The notes under the pieces: generated by a model
What the model was told of the DNA's origin: nothing
Seen by the model: the letters and a program-made list of their open reading frames with translations, nothing else
Database searches by the model: none
Shown: positions 55,012 to 62,163 of the stretch, piece after piece
How positions within the stretch are numbered: position 1 is the stretch's first letter
How the letters are laid out: every line of letters starts with the position of its first letter
Position numbers and translations under genes: made by a program
NCBI GenBank assembly: GCA_030685065.1
Contig: JAUXQH010000160.1
Location: 20,097-84,096 of the forward strand
Origin: Pseudomonadota bacterium
GTDB lineage: Bacteria; Myxococcota_A; UBA796; SXON01
Reading direction: 5' to 3'
Length of the DNA stretch: 64,000 nt

Positions 55012-56198
55012 GGCGCGGCGCCGATGTCGGTGCGCCAGGACGCGCCGGAGAAGCGCACGTGTGCGACGCCCGCGTAGGCGTTCGCTCGCGCCGAGTCGAG
55101 ATCGGCGCCCCGCCCGACGACGCCGAGCACGCGCCCTCCGGTGGCGCGCACCTGGCCCGCGACCCGGGTTGTCCCCGCGTGGAACACCACGAGATCCTCG
55201 CGATCCGCGGGCAGCGCCTCGATCTCGGCGTTCGCCCCGCGCTCGGGGTACCCCTCGGCCGCGACCACCACGCAACACGCGGCGCCCTCCCGCCAGCGCA
55301 GCGCGCTCCCGGGGAGAGCCCCCAGCGCGGACCCGAGCAGCCAGGGCGCGAGATCCTCGTCGAGGAGCATCATCAGCGGCTGGCACTCCGGATCCCCGAA
55401 GCGGACGTTGAACTCCAGGAGCTTCGGCCCCTCCGGGGTGAGCATGAAGCCGCCGTACAACACGCCGCGGAACGGCGTTCCCTCGCTGGCCATGCCCGCC
55501 ACGGCGCGACGGAGCACGTCGTGGCAGACCGCGAGATCGTCGGGGAGGATGGCCACCGGCGCAACCGCCCCCATGCCGCCGGTGTTGGGGCCGACATCCC
55601 CGTCGAAGCGGCGCTTGTGATCCCGCGCCGGGAGCAGCGGCACGACGCGGGCCCCGTCGGAGAGGCCGAGAACGCTGACCTCCGGCCCGACCAGCACCTC
55701 TTCCAGCAAGATCTCGGCGCCCGGCCGGAGCTCCCGCGCCTGCGTCACCGCGGCATCCGTCTCGTCGGCGGTCGCGCACACCCACACGCCCTTGCCGCCC
55801 GCGAGGCCGTCGAGCTTGACCACCCAGGGCCGCTCGGCAACGAACGGCTCCCCGGCGGCGAGCACGCGCGAGGCCGCGGTGGGCAGCCCATGGCGCAGCG
55901 CGAACGCCTTGGTGTACACCTTGGACGACTCGAGGCGGGCGGCGGCGGCGGAGGGGCCGAACGCGGGAATGCCACGCGCGACGAGCTGATCCACGAGGCC
56001 CGCCGCGAGCGGGGCCTCTGGACCGATGACCACGAGGTCGACGCCGGCCGCGGCATCGAGGGGCGTGCCCCCGACGAAGGTGCCCAGATCGAGGAAGCCG
56101 GGGTTCGGATCGGTGAAGGTGAGGACGTGGCCGTACCGCGCCAGGATCCAGGCCAGGGCGTGTTCGCGTCCCCCACCGCCGACCAACAGGATGCGCAT
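55008..56198 (-). CDS. purD: Phosphoribosylamine-glycine ligase
   Basis: The 396-residue ATP-grasp enzyme has MRILLVGGGGREHALAW, WVVKLDGLAGGKGVWVC, RRFDGDVGPNTGGMGAV and LEFNVRFGDPECQP, all typical of PurD. It makes GAR from phosphoribosylamine and glycine, step two of purine synthesis. Its ATG overlaps the stop of the TPR gene by one base and its own stop overlaps the methyltransferase start, so it lies in a tightly coupled operon. Confidence 0.95.
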   Translation of the reverse strand: MRILLVGGGGREHALAWILARYGHVLTFTDPNPGFLDLGTFVGGTPLDAAAGVDLVVIGPEAPLAAGLVDQLVARGIPAFGPSAAAARLESSKVYTKAFALRHGLPTAASRVLAAGEPFVAERPWVVKLDGLAGGKGVWVCATADETDAAVTQARELRPGAEILLEEVLVGPEVSVLGLSDGARVVPLLPARDHKRRFDGDVGPNTGGMGAVAPVAILPDDLAVCHDVLRRAVAGMASEGTPFRGVLYGGFMLTPEGPKLLEFNVRFGDPECQPLMMLLDEDLAPWLLGSALGALPGSALRWREGAACCVVVAAEGYPERGANAEIEALPADREDLVVFHAGTTRVAGQVRATGGRVLGVVGRGADLDSARANAYAGVAHVRFSGASWRTDIGAAP

Positions 56199-58486
56199 CA
56201 GTCCTCCGTCACGCCACGTAGCGCGCGTCGCGCGCCGAGGTCCGTGGGATCGGCGGCCACCGCCGCGCGCCGTGCCACCAGGGCCGCGGCGGTGTCCCCC
56301 TTCTTCGCCGCCACCTCGCCGACGAGGAGCTGGAGCGTGGTCACGGGTACCTTCCCGCTCCGCGCGGAGGCGAGGGCCACCTCGGCGTCGCCCACCTTGC
56401 GGAGCGCGAGCAGCGCCTCGGCGCGTACCAGCTGCCAGGCGACTTCGCGCGGGCGGAGCGCCACGGCCTGGTCCATGCGCGCCAGCGCTTCCTTCGGCTG
56501 CCCAGCGGCGAGCAGGAGACGGGCGTCCAGCGCCAGCGCGTCGGCATCCGCGCCGCGTTGGACCAGCGGCACGAGCGCGGCGCTCGCGGCAGCCGCGTCC
56601 CCGCCGAGCCAATCGAGCACGGCGTTCGCGAGCGCGAGGTCGTCGCGGCGAGCCGGGTCATCCTGGAGGAGCGTCGTGAGCGCCGTGCGGAGGGCGGGGA
56701 TGTCCGCGGGGAGCACGAGCGCGCCACCGTACGTCCGACGCCGCGCGTGCCGGCCGTCGATGGCGGTGATCGCGGCCCGAAGCGCGTCGACCGCCGCGGC
56801 CCCGTTCTGGCCCGACGCCTGCGCGGCGGCCCGCCACAGGTGGACCTCGGGGGCGGAGCCGTCCGCCTGGAGCGCCGACTCCACCTCGAGCAGAGCCTCG
56901 CGCGGGTGGTGCTGCGCCACGTTCAGCGCCGCGCGGGCCACCCAGGCGCGCGCTATGTCGACCGGCTGCGCTCCCCCCGTCTGGAGCTGCTCCCACGCCC
57001 GCGCGGCGGCGGTCGGGTCGTTGGCGAGGCTCGCCAACGCCACGCGCACCTGGACCACCGCCGGGTGGCCGGGGTCGAGCGCGGCGACACGCTCCGCTGC
57101 CGCGGAGGCCTCCGCGGCGGAGCCCTTGCCGGCGCGCGCGAGCAACCACCGCGCCTGGGCCTCGTAGAGCCGTGCATCGCGCCTCATCGCCGCGGCCTGC
57201 ACCCGCGCGAGGAGCGCCAGGGCCTCGTCCGGCGCCCCGCGCCCGACGGCCTCTCCGGCGGCCTCGACCAGCAGGGCGTCGGGAGGCGCCTCGAGCCGGC
57301 GCAGGAGCGCCCGGGCCCGCGTCGGCGCACCGTTGCGAAAGGACAGCAACGCGCTCGCCGCCTGGAGCGCGGGGTCCGCCGGGAAGCGCTTGCGCTCGGC
57401 TGCGAGCCGCCCTTCCGCGCCCGTGAGATCGGCGCGGGCGGCGAGGAGCGCGGCGCGGCGTGGCAGGTGGCGGTTCTCCGGCCAGGCCTTCGTCAGCTCG
57501 TCGAGCGCGTAGACGAGGTTCGTCGCCTCGGCCTCCTTGATGGAGGCAGAGCCCGCCTCGATCACGCGCCCGTGCAGCTCCCGGCAGCCCAGATCCGTCG
57601 GGACCACGCGCAAACACGCGTCGACGGAGAGGCGCGCGGAGTCGATGTCCGAGCGCGCGAGCGCGTCCTCGGCGACGGCGCGGTGCACGGCAGGTGCGTC
57701 CTTTTGGAGGGAGATCGCGCGCACGAGGAGGGCGGTGCGGAGCTGGGGCGCCATGCCGGCCTCCGCGAGCAGCCCCGCTAAAAGCGCGAGGGCGTCGGGA
57801 TCCTGGGGGGCGTGCGCCACGGCGCGCTCGCCGGCACCGATCGCGGCGAGCAGCCCCTCCGGAGTGGCCAGGAGGCGGGCGTCCCGGGCCTCGGCCAGCA
57901 GCGCGGCGCCGTCCGACTCGACGGGGCCGACGCGCTTCACCAGCTCGCCGATGGGGTCGAGCGGCTGCGCGGCCACCACGGGGGCGGCGGGGGGGGGCAC
58001 CACCTCGGCGGCGGCGCTCGGGACCGGGGCAGCGACCGCCGCGGCCTTCGTGCCGGTGGAGGCGCTCCCGCCCGCCGTCAGCTCCGGCAGCACGTAGGGG
58101 GACGACAGGCCCAGGGCGACGGCGAGGACGACGCCGACCCCGAGCATCACCGGGACACGACGAAGCTTCCCCGAGCCGACCGTCGGCTCCGGGCGCACGG
58201 GCAGCGCGTCGGGGTGCCCGGGGAGGAACAGGGTGCGGAAGGCTGCGTGGGCCGCGATCGGCGTGGACGCCGCGCCATCGAGCACCAGGTCGCTGCCGTT
58301 GAGCGTGCCGGCGAGGATCCCCGCCCGAACGCCGTCGCGATCGAGGCTCACGCGCCCGGCCGCCGCGCGCACCTCCCACGCCTTGGTGTCCCCGACGCAG
58401 ACGGCGCACGTCGGCAAGGGCCAGGCGGCGACCACCGCCACGGATCGTCCACATCGGACGCAGGGGACCTGGAGCGAGGGCGGCAT
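56198..58486 (-). CDS. TPR-repeat membrane protein with N-terminal zinc ribbon
   Basis: The 762-residue protein opens with a CxxC...CxxC zinc ribbon (Cys9, 12, 27, 30), a small domain, a TM helix (~113-133) and then more than ten TPR-like helical repeats (for example LLAEARDARLLATPEGLLAA and the last ~200 residues). TPR proteins assemble complexes. It sits between purH and purD with a 29-bp gap and a one-base overlap, which suggests common expression but not a known role in purine metabolism. Confidence 0.78.
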   Translation of the reverse strand: MPPSLQVPCVRCGRSVAVVAAWPLPTCAVCVGDTKAWEVRAAAGRVSLDRDGVRAGILAGTLNGSDLVLDGAASTPIAAHAAFRTLFLPGHPDALPVRPEPTVGSGKLRRVPVMLGVGVVLAVALGLSSPYVLPELTAGGSASTGTKAAAVAAPVPSAAAEVVPPPAAPVVAAQPLDPIGELVKRVGPVESDGAALLAEARDARLLATPEGLLAAIGAGERAVAHAPQDPDALALLAGLLAEAGMAPQLRTALLVRAISLQKDAPAVHRAVAEDALARSDIDSARLSVDACLRVVPTDLGCRELHGRVIEAGSASIKEAEATNLVYALDELTKAWPENRHLPRRAALLAARADLTGAEGRLAAERKRFPADPALQAASALLSFRNGAPTRARALLRRLEAPPDALLVEAAGEAVGRGAPDEALALLARVQAAAMRRDARLYEAQARWLLARAGKGSAAEASAAAERVAALDPGHPAVVQVRVALASLANDPTAAARAWEQLQTGGAQPVDIARAWVARAALNVAQHHPREALLEVESALQADGSAPEVHLWRAAAQASGQNGAAAVDALRAAITAIDGRHARRRTYGGALVLPADIPALRTALTTLLQDDPARRDDLALANAVLDWLGGDAAAASAALVPLVQRGADADALALDARLLLAAGQPKEALARMDQAVALRPREVAWQLVRAEALLALRKVGDAEVALASARSGKVPVTTLQLLVGEVAAKKGDTAAALVARRAAVAADPTDLGARRALRGVTED

Positions 58487-58515
58487 GTGTCTTTCTACCT
58501 CAGGTCGACCCCGGG

Positions 58516-60069
58516 TCAATGACGGAAGTGCCGCGCCCCGGTCATCGACATCGCCATCCCCGCGCCACGCGCGGTCGCGAGCACCTCTTCGTCGCGGATC
58601 GAACCCCCCGGCTGCACGATCGCGGTGATGCCCGCCGCGACCGCGACCTCCACGCCGTCCGCGAACGGGAAGAACGCGTCCGAAGCGAGGACCGAGCCGG
58701 CGGTGGGGCGGCGCGCCTTCGCGACCGCGAGCTTGACCGAGTCCACCCGGCTCATCTGTCCGGCGCCGACGCCGTTCTGGACCACGCCGCCGTCGGCCAA
58801 CGTCGCGAGGACGATCGCGTTCGACTTCACGTTGCGACAGAGGGCCCAGGCGAAGCGCAGCGCGCGCGCCTCGTCCACCGTCGGGGAGCGCAGGGCCTCC
58901 ACCCACGTGGTCTCGTGGCCCACGTCCCAGTCCTGGAGCAGCCAGCCGCCCTGCACCCTGCGCGCATCCTGCCCCGCGGGGCGCGAGGCCGCCCAGTCGG
59001 CAGGCAGCTCCATCACGCGGAGGTTTTTCTTCGAAGCGAGGAGCGCGCGCGCGTCCGTATCGACTCCGGGAGCGGCGATGACCTCGTAGAACACCTTGCT
59101 GTCGAGGATGGCCTGCGCTTCGACGGCGCCCATCGGGCGGTTGAACGCGAGGATGCCGCCGTAGGCGCTCACGGGATCGGCGGACAGCGCGAGCACGTAC
59201 GCCTTCGCGACGCCGTCGGGGTGTACGGCCGCGCCGCACGGGTTCATGTGCTTGACGATGACGGCCGCGGGTTCGTCGAACTCGAAGACGACGCGCAGGG
59301 TGGCATCGAGGTCGGCGAGGTTGTTGAAGGAGAGCTCCTTGCCCTGGAGCTGGGTCGCGCGGGCCAGGGAGCGGCCGCCCTCGCCCGGGGTGGAGTAGAA
59401 GGCGGCGCTCTGGTGCGGGTTCTCGCCGTAGCGCATCCCCTGCACGCGCCGGAGCGGGATGGCGAGCTCCGCGGGCTCCCCCGCCGGGTCGAGCCGCGCG
59501 GCGAGCCAGGAGGAGACGACGGAGTCGTACGTGGCGGTGTGGCGATAGGCCTTCACCGCGAGCCGGCCCCGGAGCGCCGGGGCATCCGCGGAGTCCCCTC
59601 CGCTCGCGACGGCGCCGAGCACGCTCTCGTAGTCGCCCGGATCGACCACGACGTAGACGCTGGCGTGGTTCTTGGCGGCGGCGCGCACCATCGCCGGCCC
59701 GCCGATGTCGATCTGCTCGATCGCCTCGCCCAGGGACGCGCCCCCCAGGACGGTGGCCTCGAACGGGTAGAGGTTGACCACCACCACGTCGATGAAAGCG
59801 ATGCCTTGCTCGGCGGCGACGGCGTCATCGAGGCCCCGGCGCCCGAGGATGCCGCCGTGGATCCGGGGGTGCAGGGTCTTGACCCGACCGTCGAAGATCT
59901 CGGGCGCACCCGTGTGCTCGGACACCTTCGTGACCGGCAGGCCCGCCGCGAGGAGCGCCTTGGCGGTGCCCCCGGTGGAGAGGAGGGTGAACCCGCGGGC
60001 CACGAGGCCCTCGGCAAAGGGCACGAGCCCCTTCTTGTCGGAGACGGAGAGGAGGGCGAGGCGCGACAT
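58516..60069 (-). CDS. purH: Bifunctional AICAR transformylase/IMP cyclohydrolase
   Basis: The 517-residue enzyme has the cyclohydrolase MGS-like domain (LALLSVSDKKGLVPFAEGL, LSTGGTAKAL, VKTLHPRIHGGIL) and the transformylase domain (MRYGENPHQSAAFY, KHMNPCGAAV, DAFFPFADGVEVA, and the ending VQPGGSIRDEEVL). It carries out the last two steps to IMP. The ATG at 60069 gives the standard family N-terminus. A GGTTAG sequence lies 28 nt upstream. Confidence 0.96.
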   Translation of the reverse strand: MSRLALLSVSDKKGLVPFAEGLVARGFTLLSTGGTAKALLAAGLPVTKVSEHTGAPEIFDGRVKTLHPRIHGGILGRRGLDDAVAAEQGIAFIDVVVVNLYPFEATVLGGASLGEAIEQIDIGGPAMVRAAAKNHASVYVVVDPGDYESVLGAVASGGDSADAPALRGRLAVKAYRHTATYDSVVSSWLAARLDPAGEPAELAIPLRRVQGMRYGENPHQSAAFYSTPGEGGRSLARATQLQGKELSFNNLADLDATLRVVFEFDEPAAVIVKHMNPCGAAVHPDGVAKAYVLALSADPVSAYGGILAFNRPMGAVEAQAILDSKVFYEVIAAPGVDTDARALLASKKNLRVMELPADWAASRPAGQDARRVQGGWLLQDWDVGHETTWVEALRSPTVDEARALRFAWALCRNVKSNAIVLATLADGGVVQNGVGAGQMSRVDSVKLAVAKARRPTAGSVLASDAFFPFADGVEVAVAAGITAIVQPGGSIRDEEVLATARGAGMAMSMTGARHFRH

Positions 60070-60122
60070 GGTGGCTTCCGGCGGGGGCGGTGCTCCTAAC
60101 CCAGGCGGTGCCGGACGGGCCG

Positions 60123-60575
60123 CTACTCTTCTCCCGCCGGTGGCGCGAGCAGGCGGTACGCGGCGACCTCGATGGTCTCGCCCCCCACCACGTGCCCGCG
60201 GACCAGCACGATCTGACCGACCAGCCGACGGAGCTCGGGCGCCGTGCCGTCCGCGATGACGAGGGTGCGGCGGGTGTTCCTGTCATCGATGACGAGACGC
60301 GAGCCGTAGATGCGGAGGCGGCCGACGAACCCGCCCGAGCCATCCCCCGCGTCCTGCACGTACCAGTCCTTCACCCAGAAGCCACGGCCGAGGCGTGTGC
60401 CCTCGACCTTGACCATCGCGTTGCCGAGGTAGCGGATCGGCGCGCTCTGCTCGTCGAGGTGGAGCCGGAAGGTGTGGCCCTCGTAGGTGCGGAGCTCGAC
60501 CGGGCCGTCGGCCGCCTCGACGAGGCCCGCCCGCGACGTGTGGAGGGCGCAGCCGAAGAGGACGACGACGAACAT
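60123..60575 (-). CDS. Small lipoprotein of unknown function
   Basis: The 150-residue precursor has a very short signal peptide, MFVVVLFGC (lipobox LFGC), and a mature beta-rich domain (RIYGSRLVIDDRNTRRTLVI). No family recognised. A TTAGTT hexamer ends 6 nt before the ATG with no Shine-Dalgarno sequence, so the mRNA may start at the ATG. It is 53 bp from purH. Confidence 0.6.
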   Translation of the reverse strand: MFVVVLFGCALHTSRAGLVEAADGPVELRTYEGHTFRLHLDEQSAPIRYLGNAMVKVEGTRLGRGFWVKDWYVQDAGDGSGGFVGRLRIYGSRLVIDDRNTRRTLVIADGTAPELRRLVGQIVLVRGHVVGGETIEVAAYRLLAPPAGEE

Positions 60576-60581
60576 GGGACG

Positions 60582-60587
60582 AACTAA
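60582..60587 (-). promoter_or_regulatory. Candidate -10 element for a leaderless lipoprotein/purH transcript
   Basis: Read leftward the hexamer is TTAGTT, 6 nt before the ATG at 60575, preceded by CGGG. It fits the spacing seen at 12811, 13512 and 23455. Confidence 0.4.
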
Positions 60588-60615
60588 CCCGAGCGGGCCG
60601 CGGGGCGCCCGCTGG

Positions 60616-61722
60616 CTACCAGGCGGCGCGCTCCGCGAGGCCGAGCGCGTACTCGGGCCACCAATCGCCCGCCGGGGGCCCCCCGTTGCAGCTGCCGTCG
60701 GACTCGCCGGGAGCCTTCACCCAGAGGAGCGCGTCCGCGAGCGGGTGGCCGGACTCGGTCGAAGGCGGAAGCCCGAGCGCGCGCCCGGACGGGTTGCACC
60801 ACTCGTGGCTCGAGGTCGGACCGAGCCCGTTGCGGCTGGTGTCTCCCACGAAGTGCGCGTCGCCGGCGCCCGCGGAGACCTCCTCCCCGTAGGCGAGCAG
60901 CTCCTCCGAGGCCTCGTAGTTCGACGTGTTGAGCGCGAAGCCGTCCGCGTCGGCGACCCCGGCCTGCACGAGCCGCGCCGCCATCGTGTCCGCCGGGTGC
61001 CAGGCCGAGTGCCCCGCGTCGATGTACACGAACGCCCCCGCGGTCTTGAGCGTAGCGGTGGCGTAGGCCAACATCGCGAAGCGATCGTCGGCTTCGCTGC
61101 TCGAGAGACAATCCATCATCGAGAGGCCGTCGGGCTCGAGGACGACCAGCGCCGTGCGCCCGCCGATGCCGGCCGCGATGCCGTCGATCCAGGCCTCGTA
61201 CTCGGCCCGATCCGCCGCGCCGCCGCTCGAGTAGCCGCCGCAGTCGCGGTTCGGCAGGTTGTACACCACGAACGACATGGTGGATCCGGCGGCCTCGGCC
61301 GTGTCGACCGCGCCGCCGACCGTGCTCTCGACGTCCCCGCTCCATCCGCCGAGCCACTTCGCGACCGAGTGCTCGGAGATTTTGCGCCAGAGGACCGCCT
61401 CCGACTCGGAGGCGCTCGCGGCTTCCTGCGCGGCGTTGGAGTCGGGATCGATCCAGAAGCGGAGCCCCGCGAGCGGGCTCCCCGCGGAAGCCCCGGTGTC
61501 GGGTTCACCGCCATCCGTGTCATCGGGCGTGCCGGTGTCGCCATCGGGCGTGCCGGTGTCGCCGCCCGGTGCGCCGGCGTCGGGCTCCGTCGGGCGGACG
61601 GGACGGGGCGACGGCAAGGGGATGGCGACGTCGTCTTCGGCGGGGCCGGAGGCCTCGGGAGCGAGCCCCACACACGCGGGGAGCAGCGAGAAAGCGAGGA
61701 GCAGGGGGAGGCGGGAGGGCAT
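60616..61722 (-). CDS. Glycoside hydrolase family 6 (cellulase), lipoprotein
   Basis: The 368-residue precursor has signal peptide MPSRLPLLLAFSLLPAC (lipobox LPAC) and an Asp-Gly-Thr-Pro linker (GDTGTPDGDTGTPDD). The catalytic domain matches GH6: YNLPNRDCGGYSSGG with the catalytic Asp, VLEPDGLSMM, FVYIDAGHSAWHP, VGDTSRNG, WCNPSGRALG and LWVKAPGESDG. GH6 enzymes cleave beta-1,4-glucans with inversion. GGAG lies 5 nt before the ATG. Surface-anchored cellulase is unusual for a purine-gene neighbourhood. Confidence 0.9.
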   Translation of the reverse strand: MPSRLPLLLAFSLLPACVGLAPEASGPAEDDVAIPLPSPRPVRPTEPDAGAPGGDTGTPDGDTGTPDDTDGGEPDTGASAGSPLAGLRFWIDPDSNAAQEAASASESEAVLWRKISEHSVAKWLGGWSGDVESTVGGAVDTAEAAGSTMSFVVYNLPNRDCGGYSSGGAADRAEYEAWIDGIAAGIGGRTALVVLEPDGLSMMDCLSSSEADDRFAMLAYATATLKTAGAFVYIDAGHSAWHPADTMAARLVQAGVADADGFALNTSNYEASEELLAYGEEVSAGAGDAHFVGDTSRNGLGPTSSHEWCNPSGRALGLPPSTESGHPLADALLWVKAPGESDGSCNGGPPAGDWWPEYALGLAERAAW

Positions 61723-61864
61723 GAGTTCTCCGATTTGATACTGGTTGCGACGGCCGAATTTCGCGCGCACCTCGAGCACCGTCCCGCTCGGGTGCGAGAC
61801 GTCGGCCACCCAGGTGTCCGCTCCGAGGACACGGGAACGCAGGCTCGACGATGGGGGTGACCCT

Positions 61865-61893
61865 ACTGTAAACGTGACAGTACTTGCTGTCAA
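61865..61893 (-). promoter_or_regulatory. Sigma70-type promoter with overlapping palindromes, upstream of the GH6 gene
   Basis: Read leftward: TTGACA (61893-61888), 17 bp, TACAGT (61870-61865). Two inverted repeats overlap it: TGACAG...CTGTCA (61875-61892) covers the -35 and spacer, and ACTGT...ACAGT (61865-61881) covers the -10. The leader would be about 135 nt. The rest of the 61723-62163 gap (441 bp) holds this site and, further right, a weaker promoter for the opposite gene; no other coding region is supported. Confidence 0.6.
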
Positions 61894-62044
61894 CGATGCG
61901 AGTGCAGGGCGACGCCTCTCTCGCCTCTCTGCCCGATGAAGCGGGCTCCATCTCGACGGTCATCTCCGCGGTCGTACATATCTGCGTCCGGTCATCCGCT
62001 GTGACCGTCGCCCCCCGTCCGCCCGGTCGCCCAGCCCGCGCACC

Positions 62045-62073
62045 TTGACGCCGCGGGCCCCACCCGGTAGTCT
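62045..62073 (+). promoter_or_regulatory. Weak sigma70-like promoter for the downstream pseudokinase gene
   Basis: TTGACG (62045-62050) and TAGTCT (62068-62073) are 17 bp apart. The -35 is a 5-of-6 match, the -10 only 3 of 6. The leader to the ATG at 62164 would be about 84 nt. Confidence 0.3.
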
Positions 62074-62163
62074 CGGCCCCGGCCGCAGGGCGGTTCCGGC
62101 GTAGGCCCGGCGCTTCCTGCGGGTTCGGGTGTCGCGCTCCCGCGCGGTCCCCACGGAGACCGC

